Assembly (NCBI GenBank): GCA_020721905.1
Contig: DYLU01000011.1
Location: 1 to 60,742, forward strand
Source of the DNA: Leptospira biflexa
Lineage (GTDB): Bacteria; Spirochaetota; UBA4802; UB4802
DNA length: 60,742 nt
Direction of reading: 5' to 3'
Below are positions 8,162-17,029 of the stretch, piece after piece; the first letter of the stretch is position 1; each line of letters opens with the position of its first letter. The translations under genes were made by a program, and so were the position numbers. The notes below the pieces were generated by a model. It was not told where the DNA came from. It saw nothing but the letters and a program-made list of their open reading frames with translations, and searched no databases.

Positions 8162-8803
8162 ATGGCACTTTTTGACGACAAAGTAAAATCACAACTATCA
8201 CAATTACTATCTAAAATTAAGGATCCCATTCTTATCAATTTTTTTACTCAAGAAATTGAATGCCCAACCTGCCAGGCAACACATCAGTTTGTAGAAGAGA
8301 TAGCTTCGCTTTCTGATAAAATTACACTTAACAACTATGACCTTGTAAAAGACTCACAGGTGTCAAAGGAATTTAATATTGACAAAATTCCCGCTATTGT
8401 AATAACGGACAGAAAAAAAACAATCAAAGGGGTGCGTTTTTTTGGTATACCTGCAGGATATGAAATTAATTCATTCATTTCAGCATGTATTGAAGTCTCC
8501 GGTGTAACAGAGCCACTACCTGATGTTATACTAACTCGTATAAAAAAGATTGCAAAGCCAGTTCACATACAGGTTTTTATCACATTAACCTGCCCCTATT
8601 GCCCTAATGCTGTTTCAACAGCTCATAGATTGGCCATTGAAAACCATAATATTACTGCCGACATGATAGAAAGTAGCACATTTACACCGCTGGCAGTAAA
8701 ACATAATGTTTCTTCAGTGCCTAAAGTGGTAATTAACGATATCTATGAATTTGTGGGCGCTCAACCAATTAACGTTTTTCTTGAAATGATAGAGAAGATT
8801 TAA
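8162..8803 (+). CDS. Two-domain protein disulfide oxidoreductase (glutaredoxin-like)
   Basis: A 213-residue protein made of two tandem thioredoxin folds. The first has C34-P-T-C37 with a cis-Pro region at KIPAIV; the second has C144-P-Y-C147 with SVPKVV. This is the architecture of protein disulfide oxidoreductase (PDO) and of the AhpF N-terminal module, but in AhpF the first CxxC is usually lost and here both are intact. The start is ATG 8162: an upstream in-frame ATG at 8150 overlaps the ribosome binding site TGGAGG (8151-8156). It forms an operon with the reductase upstream, which should recycle it. No AhpC peroxidase gene is in the window. Confidence 0.85.
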   Translation: MALFDDKVKSQLSQLLSKIKDPILINFFTQEIECPTCQATHQFVEEIASLSDKITLNNYDLVKDSQVSKEFNIDKIPAIVITDRKKTIKGVRFFGIPAGYEINSFISACIEVSGVTEPLPDVILTRIKKIAKPVHIQVFITLTCPYCPNAVSTAHRLAIENHNITADMIESSTFTPLAVKHNVSSVPKVVINDIYEFVGAQPINVFLEMIEKI

Positions 8804-8811
8804 TAAATATG

Positions 8812-8895
8812 TGCCGCGAGAGGGATTTGAACCCTCACAGGCGTACGCCCACCAGACCCTGAACCTGGCGCGTCTACCAATTCCGCCATCGCGGC
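8812..8895 (-). tRNA. tRNA-Leu (CAG)
   Basis: A minus-strand cloverleaf of 84 bases. The acceptor stem GCCGCGA (8895-8889) pairs with TCGCGGC (8819-8813), followed by discriminator A. The D-loop reads GGAATTGGTAGACGC, as in bacterial leucine tRNAs. The anticodon stem CCAGG / TCTGG encloses TTCAGGG with anticodon CAG, and a long variable arm (class II) precedes GGTTCAAATCC. The 3' CCA is not encoded. It lies between the disulfide oxidoreductase and lysA. Confidence 0.95.
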
Positions 8896-8954
8896 TCTAT
8901 ATTAATAGTATTGATTTTACCACATTATATATTTGTCAAATAAAAAATTAATTG

Positions 8955-10211
8955 TTATACTCGTTCCCGTGTAATAAGATCTTCATATGTTTCCCTGCTA
9001 CGAATAAGCTTGTGCGTATTACCCTCTATCAGCACCTCTGCCGGCAATGGATGCGAATTATACCGGGAAGCCATTGCCATACCATATGCCCCCGCTGATA
9101 ACACAGCCAGGCAGTCATCCTGCATGGTATATGAAATTTCTCTGTCCTTTGCAAAAAAATCTCCTGACTCGCATATAGGACCAACTACATCAACTATCTC
9201 CTTGCCTTCACGCAAGGTTACATTTGCAACATGCTGATATGCCTGATACAATGTTGGCCTGATTAATTGGTGCATACCCGAATCAACTATAATAAACGTT
9301 TTTGTATCAGTTTTCTTTTTATACTGTACGCGTGTCAGCAGCGCACCGCTGCTTCCGGAAATATACCTTCCGGGCTCAATAATCAAAAATATATTTTTAT
9401 CTTTAATTACATTGTCAATGATTGTTGCCCACCTTGCTACATCAAACGAATTCCCGTCATTATACTGAATGCCAAAACCACCACCTAAATTCAATGTTGT
9501 ACATTCATCCATCCCCATTGCCTTGAGCTTAACCATTACATCCAGTGCCTTATTGCATGCTTCTTCAAAAGGCTCAACTTCAGTGATCTGAGACCCTATA
9601 TGAACATGGATCCCTATCAATTTTATATATGGCATATTCTTTATAGCACTGACAATATGGGGCAGTAGCTGCATTGAAATACCAAATTTATTTTCCTTCC
9701 TGCCTGTTGTAATATAATGGTGAGTATTAGCTGTAACATCCGGATTTACTCGTATTGCAATACGTGCCGTTTTGTTCATACTTTGAGCTACCATATTAAT
9801 TCTTTCAATTTCTGGCAAGGATTCACAATTGAACATACGTATTCCTGTTGTAAGGGCAAGTTCAATCTCAGAAGTTGTTTTTCCAACACCTGCATAAACA
9901 ATTTTTTCAGGTTTAACCCCTGCGGCGATAGCTCTGTATATTTCTCCACCTGACACTACATCCATTCCACAACCCGCCTCCTGCATCATTCGTAAAATAT
10001 TAATATTTGAATTAGATTTTACTGAATAACAAATAAGATGTGGATGGTTGGACAATGCTTTGTCTTGCTGTGTAAACTTATCAATAAAGCATTTTGAAGA
10101 ATAAACATACACAGGAGTCCCATATTCTTCTGCTATCTCTTCCAATGAGACATCTTCGCAGTATAGTTTGCCATTACGGTATGTAAAATATTCTCTGAAG
10201 GAGTTCATCAT
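8955..10211 (-). CDS. lysA: Diaminopimelate decarboxylase
   Basis: A 418-residue fold-III PLP enzyme that decarboxylates meso-diaminopimelate to L-lysine, the last step of lysine synthesis. K65 in CYSVKSNSN is the Schiff-base lysine, HIGSQ and GGGFGIQY line the PLP site, EPGRYISG contacts phosphate, and GPICESGDFF supplies the active-site cysteine from the partner subunit. The C-terminal AGAYGMAMASRYN is conserved. Its first ATG overlaps the stop of the GreA-fusion gene in an ATGA junction, so the two are probably co-translated. Presence of LysA implies the DAP pathway and is compatible with DAP-type peptidoglycan. Confidence 0.95.
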   Translation of the reverse strand: MMNSFREYFTYRNGKLYCEDVSLEEIAEEYGTPVYVYSSKCFIDKFTQQDKALSNHPHLICYSVKSNSNINILRMMQEAGCGMDVVSGGEIYRAIAAGVKPEKIVYAGVGKTTSEIELALTTGIRMFNCESLPEIERINMVAQSMNKTARIAIRVNPDVTANTHHYITTGRKENKFGISMQLLPHIVSAIKNMPYIKLIGIHVHIGSQITEVEPFEEACNKALDVMVKLKAMGMDECTTLNLGGGFGIQYNDGNSFDVARWATIIDNVIKDKNIFLIIEPGRYISGSSGALLTRVQYKKKTDTKTFIIVDSGMHQLIRPTLYQAYQHVANVTLREGKEIVDVVGPICESGDFFAKDREISYTMQDDCLAVLSAGAYGMAMASRYNSHPLPAEVLIEGNTHKLIRSRETYEDLITRERV

Positions 10212-12904
10212 GGCTTATACTTCTCAATTGATTCAATAGTATATTGTTTAATCTGTTCATTTTTTCGTATTTCTACCACATCGCCCTGTTTCTTGCCAAG
10301 TAACGCCTGCGCAATAGGTGAACGATAGGATAATATGCGTTTTTCAAAATCAGCATCCCATGGTCCCAGAATGGCAAAGGTTTCTTTTTCACCATCTCCA
10401 CGTATTGTGACCGCAGTACCTATGCTTACTTTATCAGCTGATACAGATTTTAAATCAAGTATTTGAGCCTTCTTAATCTCGCTTTCCAGTTTATTAATAT
10501 CTCGTTTGAGTATTGACTGTTTTTCAAGCAAGGCATTATATTCCACATTTTCGCGGACATCTCCTGTTGCATCAGAAACCTTAGCAAGCTCTTTGGAAAT
10601 TGCAGCTAACTCTACATTTACCAGCCTGTTAAGCTCTTCCTGTTTCCGCGCATATCCTTCCTGTGTTGTTATAAGCACCTCAGCATCGACTTTCCATTCT
10701 TCTTCTGTGGTTTTCTGCAATGGTTTGAATTCTGGATAGCGTAATTTAATAATTTCTAAAAATTTATCACGCATAGAATCTTCAATATAGGTGATACTGC
10801 CAACTATATCATATACTTTTCCTAAAAATTGAATGTCAAATGTATTAACAATATCTTTTAATGCCGCTGCATCATTATCAAATATAATATCCAGCGCCAG
10901 GTTTTTAAGTTTGCTTCCCTTTTGTTCAATTTTCTTGAGTTCATTCATTAATCTGAATAAAGTAAGTACCAGTTGTTCCCGGGAATAATCCAGCCATTCA
11001 TAATCCCATGATTTTGTAAGAAGGTTTCTTGATACCCATAAAAATATTTCAGGGAATTCTTTTGCTCCTACAAGAGCCTTTTCAACAAATCTGTTTATAA
11101 TACCATATTCATGTGATCTGATTAAAATATTAACGATATACTTATGTATACGGACAGGTGTTTCAAAAAGAATTTGAGAATAAATATCAGCCCAGTCTTC
11201 TCTTGCTTCTTTTATAAGATTAATTAAATCCTTTTTATAATCATAAGAACCTATTTTGCGTGAAATTGATGGAAGATCCTGTGATTCTTTCACTATTGCA
11301 ACGATACTCTTATATGTCTGATCAAGTTTAAGCTTTTTAGCATCTATAAACTTGCTGAGTCCGTTTAAAATAAAATACGATAAGATCTTTCTAGTAACTG
11401 AATCTCCCTTCAGTTCCCCCGAAAAATAGTCAACAAAGAATTGAGCTACAGTAACTCCTTCTCCGGCATCAATATTATTTACAAACTCAATGGCAACATC
11501 AAGTTTTTCAGTAAATGAATCTGTCTTAAGAAAATTATCAAGCAATTCATCGGCAAACGTCAGCGGCTTATCACGCATTATTATAACATCTTTTTTCTCC
11601 GGTGAAATGCCAAACAAAGGTGACTTCTTAATTTCAGTTCTTTTATTACTCCACCATTTTGCCCATGCCTTTTCATTTACAAAATCCGGTATCAGTTCCT
11701 TTTTAACATCTGCTAATGCTATACTGCCATTGTATGAACGGATAAGAATTTCAAAAAACTGCAGAAAATCTTCCTCAAAAAGCTTTTTAAGACCTTCATA
11801 GTCTTCATATTGTAATACCTGAATATGATCGCTTTTAAGCGGCGTTAACGCCTGCAGGGCCATCTGAACAGACATCTGATGTCCGGGTTTTTCTTTGAAA
11901 TCAATTATTATGTTATTTGGAGTAATATCTACAATTCTTCCCACACCCCAGCTTCTATGCCGCACATAATGGTCTTTATCAAAAATTATACTGTTTTCAA
12001 AATCCTGAATAGCATGTTTCACGGGATATTTAAAATTGTTAAGTTTTGATAACTTCAGGAATAGCTGAAACTGTGAATGATCCCCGTATTTCTTTTCATA
12101 TAATTTGACCAGTTCCCTGCGAGCTGCTGTGTCATTGGGTGTATATTCCAGTATCTTCTTTAGTATCTGAATTGACTGGTCAGGATGTTCTTCATCTTTA
12201 TATTTATGAAGTAATACTTTTAATAGTGAAGCTGTCAGTTCATACTGGCGTGCCTCAATAAGCATCCTTTCAATTCTTTCAAAAAACTGAATATCTTCCC
12301 ATGATACCTGAACAAGCTTGTTCCACAGGTCAGCAATTTCATCATAAAGCCCATTCTTAATATGCCCTTCAATTGAAAGCTTCATGTACTGGATGCTTTT
12401 TGGTTTATCCTCATCTATCAGGGCAATAGCTAATTTTTTTGCCACTTCGGCATCAAATCTGTCTATTTTAAGCAGGTTTTCCCAAACCGGAATGGCTTCT
12501 TTGCTTCTTCCTAATCGCTCCAGGCTTGTTGCTAATGATTTTAAAGCAAAACTGCTTTCCCCATATTCCAGGACTTTTTCTGATAGAAGCTCAACGATTA
12601 CCCATTTATGATATTTTTGATACATATCAATGAGCCGTCGCATCTCCATTTTATCATCAATAATATCAAGATGATATCCGGTTAACCCAATAAGATACGA
12701 TCCAACAATAGAATCAGGATGACTCTGGATGTGTTCCTTACATATATCCCTAACTTCCTTTACAATACCTGCAGCAACTATTGAATTGAAGAGATCATCA
12801 AGTATTCTAAAACGGGATATCCCAACATCTTTCGGGTCAAGCCTTCCCCACATCTCTTCTTTAAACATTGAATTTACACGTTCAATCAACTTTTCCTTTT
12901 CCAT
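10208..12904 (-). CDS. greA: Long-form GreA: TPR/helical repeats plus GreA elongation factor
   Basis: An 898-residue protein. The last 160 residues or so are a complete GreA: a coiled coil carrying the acidic tip GDVRENVEYNALLE, then the FKBP-like domain with SYRSPIAQALLGK. GreA enters the RNA polymerase secondary channel and stimulates transcript cleavage in backtracked complexes. The N-terminal 700 residues are helical TPR-like repeats (for example GRSKEAIPVWENLLK at about 132), interrupted near 315-365 by a small beta module (RHRSWGVGRIVDI) like CarD/Tudor domains. Long GreA of this kind is known in spirochaetes. AGGGG in the leader supports the start. lysA follows with a 4-base overlap. 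The role of the extension is unknown; polymerase or cofactor docking is a guess. Confidence 0.9.
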   Translation of the reverse strand: MEKEKLIERVNSMFKEEMWGRLDPKDVGISRFRILDDLFNSIVAAGIVKEVRDICKEHIQSHPDSIVGSYLIGLTGYHLDIIDDKMEMRRLIDMYQKYHKWVIVELLSEKVLEYGESSFALKSLATSLERLGRSKEAIPVWENLLKIDRFDAEVAKKLAIALIDEDKPKSIQYMKLSIEGHIKNGLYDEIADLWNKLVQVSWEDIQFFERIERMLIEARQYELTASLLKVLLHKYKDEEHPDQSIQILKKILEYTPNDTAARRELVKLYEKKYGDHSQFQLFLKLSKLNNFKYPVKHAIQDFENSIIFDKDHYVRHRSWGVGRIVDITPNNIIIDFKEKPGHQMSVQMALQALTPLKSDHIQVLQYEDYEGLKKLFEEDFLQFFEILIRSYNGSIALADVKKELIPDFVNEKAWAKWWSNKRTEIKKSPLFGISPEKKDVIIMRDKPLTFADELLDNFLKTDSFTEKLDVAIEFVNNIDAGEGVTVAQFFVDYFSGELKGDSVTRKILSYFILNGLSKFIDAKKLKLDQTYKSIVAIVKESQDLPSISRKIGSYDYKKDLINLIKEAREDWADIYSQILFETPVRIHKYIVNILIRSHEYGIINRFVEKALVGAKEFPEIFLWVSRNLLTKSWDYEWLDYSREQLVLTLFRLMNELKKIEQKGSKLKNLALDIIFDNDAAALKDIVNTFDIQFLGKVYDIVGSITYIEDSMRDKFLEIIKLRYPEFKPLQKTTEEEWKVDAEVLITTQEGYARKQEELNRLVNVELAAISKELAKVSDATGDVRENVEYNALLEKQSILKRDINKLESEIKKAQILDLKSVSADKVSIGTAVTIRGDGEKETFAILGPWDADFEKRILSYRSPIAQALLGKKQGDVVEIRKNEQIKQYTIESIEKYKP

Positions 12905-13160
12905 ATCTGCCCCTCATTAATGAACACAGTATTATATATTCCCATACTACATATTATGAAATTTGTATAGTTTTATTCATTACTTTATTTTCGTTTAAAT
13001 ACTACCTCACCCTTCAACGTATATGCACCACAATATTTAGCCCACAATTGTTATAAAGGAAGGAACTAATAATATACCAGATAATTGGGTATACTCTAAA
13101 TTTTCTATAACAAAAAAGCAAGAACTTTTATAGAAAGGCACATTTTTCTTTAACATCAAA
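12905..13160. other. Intergenic region between greA and flaA
   Basis: AT-rich sequence carrying the greA leader on one side and the flaA terminator hairpin on the other. Apart from the greA ribosome binding site I see no gene, repeat or RNA. Confidence 0.4.
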
Positions 13161-13190
13161 GCAAACACCGCGGTTTTCCGCGGTGTTTGC
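13161..13190 (-). terminator. Strong hairpin after the flaA pair
   Basis: A perfect 13-bp stem (GCAAACACCGCGG and its complement) closes a 4-base loop, 33 bases past the second flaA stop. The downstream tract on the minus strand (TTTGATGTTA) is not very T-rich. It may act as a terminator or as a 3' stabiliser for an abundant flagellar mRNA. Confidence 0.7.
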
Positions 13191-13223
13191 CTGTCCAAAT
13201 GATTTTTACGTAATGATACTTAT

Positions 13224-14054
13224 TTATTTTGTACTTCCACCCTTTTCCATTAATTGATGGAGATTCTGTCCGTCAAAATTGACCTCAAATGTATCAGTAA
13301 GAACTTTTATTTGATCAAAAAATAGATATACATCTTCAGTTCCGGCTTCGGGTTTTGCCCTGACAACAAAACGCACAATTTTGGTAACTCGTGTTTGAGG
13401 ATAGGAATTGGTTTCCTGAGGAACGTTCTCAGGGATATATGCCTTCATTGTTCGCCAACCAACAAAATTCAGGGAACCCATCTTTAATATGTGTACATCA
13501 CCTTTATAATCCTTTATCCAAACTTCCAGATCATAATTATTCCCTCTGCCATGTACCCATACAGAAACTGCTTTTGCTCTTCCCGGAAGCTGAATAGCAC
13601 GTTCCTGAACTTCCTGACCAGCACGGGAGTCATACGTCAATACTTTTTGCGTTGGATCATCCCAGCGAACTTCCAGAGGCGGTAATATATGAACCGAATT
13701 AAATCCGGGATATTTAAATTTAAAGTGAACACCTAAACACTTCTTTTTTTCCAATCCCTTGTTGAGAGGGCTCCACTTTTCCGGAATCAGATCAGCTGGT
13801 CCGCCATCAATATATTTCATTTCCAGTATAGGTACAGGATCTTTTTTGGGGTCCTGATGTTTTTTTGGAACTGTCTCCAAAACCCAATCTGACTGTGTTT
13901 CAAAATCTTCCACAACAAGTGCATTATACTGCTCAGCACTAATATCAGGCTGAACATTGGTAACGATCCTTGATTGTGCTTTCTCAGGGAAAACCCCTAC
14001 AAAAAGCACACCTGCTATCATAACACATATTGCAATAAATCGTGTATATTTCAT
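13224..14054 (-). CDS. flaA: Flagellar filament outer layer protein FlaA (copy 1)
   Basis: A 276-residue exported protein of the spirochaete FlaA family, which sheathes the FlaB core of periplasmic flagella. An N-terminal signal peptide (about 1-28, likely cleaved after KAQS) precedes the mature beta-rich domain. Family features are VEDFET near the mature N-terminus, RAKAVSVWVHGRGNNYDLEVWIKDYKG in two conserved halves, NFVGWRTMKAYIP, and YLFFDQIKVLTD near the end. A strong GGAGG precedes the ATG. It lies 41 bases downstream of a second FlaA gene, a tandem arrangement like the flaA2-flaA1 pair of Leptospira; which copy is which cannot be settled by eye. Confidence 0.9.
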   Translation of the reverse strand: MKYTRFIAICVMIAGVLFVGVFPEKAQSRIVTNVQPDISAEQYNALVVEDFETQSDWVLETVPKKHQDPKKDPVPILEMKYIDGGPADLIPEKWSPLNKGLEKKKCLGVHFKFKYPGFNSVHILPPLEVRWDDPTQKVLTYDSRAGQEVQERAIQLPGRAKAVSVWVHGRGNNYDLEVWIKDYKGDVHILKMGSLNFVGWRTMKAYIPENVPQETNSYPQTRVTKIVRFVVRAKPEAGTEDVYLFFDQIKVLTDTFEVNFDGQNLHQLMEKGGSTK

Positions 14055-14095
14055 ATTAATGCCTCCGAGGTCTCATATTTGGTCATCATGCTTTT

Positions 14096-14827
14096 TTACC
14101 AGTTATCTCTGATGTTAGTATCACCAGTGAATTCAGACAGATCGGTAATGACTCTGAAATTATCAATATAGAAATAAAATGTCCCTGGAACCTCATAAAG
14201 ATCACTTTCAACAAAAAAGGAAACAAAGTGCAGGTTCTTATCCAGCAACGCATATCCCGGGCTCTGAGGCAGCCAGCCTGGGATTATAACAGATAATTCT
14301 CTCCATCCCCAGAAATCAAGCCTTCCTATTTTAATTTTATGAATTGCTCCTTTATAATCGCGAAGTTTGATAAAAAGGGTATGCCTGAATTTTCGTCCCA
14401 AAGCCCACACTTTAACTTCTTTAGCTTTCCCTCGGATGATATATTCATTTGGCGGGAATACCTCAACCCTGTCATATCCCCTGTCTAAATAATAGGTTTT
14501 AACACCCAGAACAAATTTATTCTCATGAGTGATACCATTGTCGTCAGTTATTGTATCAGGATAGTTGATCTCATTTCCGCTATCATCGATAGGATGGGGT
14601 TTTCCAGGTATTTTCCTGATTTTTGTTTCCCCTATGGGGCATGTTGAAGCTGCACGCCAGTCCTCACATGCTTCAAAATCATCCATCCAGTCTTCAACTA
14701 AACCTGTTTGCTGTTTCTTTGGTTGCTGCGCTTCCTGCGCCTGCACCATTATATTGCCTCCACCTACAATTAATACCAGACTACCGATGGCAAGCGACAA
14801 TATAAAAGCTTTGACCTCCCTTCTCAT
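14096..14827 (-). CDS. flaA: Flagellar filament outer layer protein FlaA (copy 2)
   Basis: A 243-residue FlaA paralogue, promoter-proximal in the pair. The signal peptide spans about 1-30 with an AxA-like site (MVQAQ). The mature protein has WMDDFEACEDWR, KAKEVKVWALGRKFRHTLFI, LRDYKGAIHKIKIGRLDF, GWRELSVIIP and FYIDNFRVITDLSEF, matching the other copy block by block. It should be exported and assembled around FlaB. An AAAAGGAG ribosome binding site precedes the ATG. Two distinct FlaA proteins suggest a heteromeric sheath, as shown in Leptospira. Confidence 0.9.
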   Translation of the reverse strand: MRREVKAFILSLAIGSLVLIVGGGNIMVQAQEAQQPKKQQTGLVEDWMDDFEACEDWRAASTCPIGETKIRKIPGKPHPIDDSGNEINYPDTITDDNGITHENKFVLGVKTYYLDRGYDRVEVFPPNEYIIRGKAKEVKVWALGRKFRHTLFIKLRDYKGAIHKIKIGRLDFWGWRELSVIIPGWLPQSPGYALLDKNLHFVSFFVESDLYEVPGTFYFYIDNFRVITDLSEFTGDTNIRDNW

Positions 14828-15239
14828 TGTCGACTCCTTTTTAAAAAAAGATTATGGAACAATATATGCAATTGTACTACTTCACAACTATCATATTACT
14901 ATGATATCATATTCATAATCGGAAAAAAAAGTAAAGAAATTTAATAATAATTTGATATCATAGCTAATATAATACGTATTAGCCATAACAGATATGATTG
15001 AATAATATCTTCTTTTCAAACATAACTGTTCTCGATAGTATGCAACATTGCGTAATGCGTGTCAAGAAATTAATATTTATTTCTTTATTTATGCTTTATT
15101 TATATGCAATTATTATTGATTTTTTTTCTCATTAGTAGCACAATTCCGCAAGTTTCAATGTATCGATTAAAAGGGATATGCTTTTGTTCTGTAATTAAAC
15201 GTAGGGATTTAATAGATTATAAAGATGCGAGAGAGCATT
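14828..15239. other. flaA / metF divergent intergenic region
   Basis: About 400 bases of AT-rich sequence. It contains the flaA promoter (15037-15065, minus strand) and a leader of about 200 bases. No clear metF promoter, SAM riboswitch or RNA gene was found. Confidence 0.4.
15037..15065 (-). promoter_or_regulatory. Putative promoter of the flaA pair
   Basis: On the minus strand, TTGACA (15065-15060) is 17 bases from CATACT (15042-15037, four of six consensus bases). It would give a 5' leader of about 200 bases. It is sigma70-like, not the flagellar sigma28 type. Confidence 0.45.
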
Positions 15240-16103
15240 ATGGATATTGTTAGTCGTTTACAGCAAAAAAAGCCACTGTTATCGTTTGAGGTTTTTCCGC
15301 CAAAAACTCCCATTGGGGAAGAAAATTTATTCCATGAACTATCGGTCATGGTAAGCTTTAAACCAGATTTTATTTCTGTTACCTATGGTGCTGGCGGATC
15401 TACCAGAGCAAAAACATTAGAGATAGCAACCCGTATAAAATCCACATTTTCAATTGAACCGTTAATTCATTTTACCTGCGTTGGGCAGAGCAGGGATGAT
15501 ATCGCAAGCTATCTTAATCATGTACAATCGCTGGGTTTTAACAACATCCTGGCATTGCGTGGCGATCCACCGGCAGGGCAACATCATTTCACTCCACACC
15601 CTGAAGGCTTTAAATATGCCAGCGAACTGGTAGAATTTATCCGCAATATGGATCATTTTACCATAGGTGTTGCCGGATATCCTGAAGGTCATATTGAAGC
15701 ACCTGATTTAGATACTGATATCAAAAATTTGAAGAAAAAAGTTGATGCAGGGGCTGATTTCATCATTACCCAGCTTTTCTTTAACAATGACAGGTTCTAT
15801 ACCTTTATGGAAAAAACCGCAAAAGCTGGTATCAGCATTCCTATCATCCCCGGCATCATGCCGCTGACCAATATGGTACAATTTCAGAAGGTCACCGCCA
15901 TGTGCAATCCTGACATGCCTGTACCATTGCTACAAGAACTTGAAAGGTGCACTCTACCTGATGATATATGTAAAGTAGGCATTGAATTTACCATTAACCA
16001 GTGTAAAGAACTACAATCGTATGGCGTGCCGGGTTTTCATTTTTATCCATTAAATAAATCTGCAGCAGTTAAATCAATACTGGATGAATTCTGGCATGGC
16101 TAA
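15240..16103 (+). CDS. metF: 5,10-methylenetetrahydrofolate reductase
   Basis: A 287-residue FAD-dependent TIM-barrel enzyme reducing 5,10-methylene-THF to 5-methyl-THF for methionine synthesis. Family motifs: LSFEVFPPKT with the catalytic glutamate, FISVTYGAGGSTR, LALRGDPPAG, and DFIITQLFFNNDRF. An ATG at 15225 is in frame, but GAGAG sits correctly only for the ATG at 15240, which begins MDIVSRL as usual for MetF. A membrane protein gene follows after 28 bases with its own good ribosome binding site. In some organisms such MetF proteins serve the Wood-Ljungdahl methyl branch; no partner for that is seen here. Confidence 0.95.
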   Translation: MDIVSRLQQKKPLLSFEVFPPKTPIGEENLFHELSVMVSFKPDFISVTYGAGGSTRAKTLEIATRIKSTFSIEPLIHFTCVGQSRDDIASYLNHVQSLGFNNILALRGDPPAGQHHFTPHPEGFKYASELVEFIRNMDHFTIGVAGYPEGHIEAPDLDTDIKNLKKKVDAGADFIITQLFFNNDRFYTFMEKTAKAGISIPIIPGIMPLTNMVQFQKVTAMCNPDMPVPLLQELERCTLPDDICKVGIEFTINQCKELQSYGVPGFHFYPLNKSAAVKSILDEFWHG

Positions 16104-16131
16104 CATGTTAATCTGAGTAAAAGGAGTTTTT

Positions 16132-17022
16132 ATGAAATCGTATCCTTTTTATTTTTATACGGGGATCTTATTAATACTATTCATGCAAGTATGTTTACTG
16201 CTGGATATTCGTAGTATAACTATATGGGCAACACCAACCTTATGGACAGGTTTAATCCTGCTTGCAGACGGGATACTTGCTAAAACCAATCGTTCATTAA
16301 TCTATAACAGGGCATTGGGAAAATTAGCATTTATTTCAGTGCTATCCTGGTGGGTTTTTGAGTGGTTCAACATATATTTATCAAACTGGCATTATCAGGG
16401 TTTACTGCAAACGCTGCATATCAGATACCTTGGTTATATTTGGGCATTTGCAACAATATTTCCTGGAGTGCTTTTAGTATATGGAATTATACTGACAATC
16501 ATGCCTAAAATTCTGTATAAGCAGTTTCATCTGACATCTTCTTTTCTTATTGCGTCCTTTATTATAGGACTATTTTTTCTTTTTATACCAATAATTCCCT
16601 TCTCAATGTATCACTTAAATAGAGCAGCAGACCCTGATCTTTTCATCTGGTTATCATGGTCTGCAAATACGTTTTACAGTGAATTTACTGCAGGCTTTAT
16701 ATGGCTGGCGTTTATTCTCATTCTTGAACCACTTAACTATCTCCTCAACCGGCCTTCCCTCTATGCTGAGCTTGTGCTGGGTAATTATTCTAAACTCTTA
16801 GCACTTATACTTGCCGGGCTTTTATGCGGATACTTTTGGGAATTCTGGAACTTTTGGGCTGCAACAAAATGGATATACACTGTTCCTATCCTCCCACACA
16901 TAAAGTTATTTGAAATGCCCATTCTGGGGTATATTGGGTTTGCAACGTTTGCATGGGAAATCTATGCCATTACATCCTTAGTGTATCCCAGAGCCATACA
17001 AATCCTGGACCAAGGGCACTGA
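16132..17022 (+). CDS. Polytopic membrane protein of unknown function
   Basis: A 296-residue integral membrane protein with about eight hydrophobic helices and many Trp/Phe/Tyr residues. Notable segments are WTGLILLADGIL (about 38-49), WWVFEWFNIYLSNWHY (about 77-92) and GYFWEFWNFWAATKW (about 234-248): two similar W-F/E-W-x-N repeats that hint at internal duplication. I do not recognise the family with confidence; the aromatic WTG..DG..WWxFEW pattern faintly recalls lycopene-cyclase-type membrane domains. AAAAGGAG supports the start. It sits between metF and the pyrophosphatase, 7 bases from the latter, probably one transcript. Confidence 0.7.
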   Translation: MKSYPFYFYTGILLILFMQVCLLLDIRSITIWATPTLWTGLILLADGILAKTNRSLIYNRALGKLAFISVLSWWVFEWFNIYLSNWHYQGLLQTLHIRYLGYIWAFATIFPGVLLVYGIILTIMPKILYKQFHLTSSFLIASFIIGLFFLFIPIIPFSMYHLNRAADPDLFIWLSWSANTFYSEFTAGFIWLAFILILEPLNYLLNRPSLYAELVLGNYSKLLALILAGLLCGYFWEFWNFWAATKWIYTVPILPHIKLFEMPILGYIGFATFAWEIYAITSLVYPRAIQILDQGH

Positions 17023-17029
17023 TTCTTTC

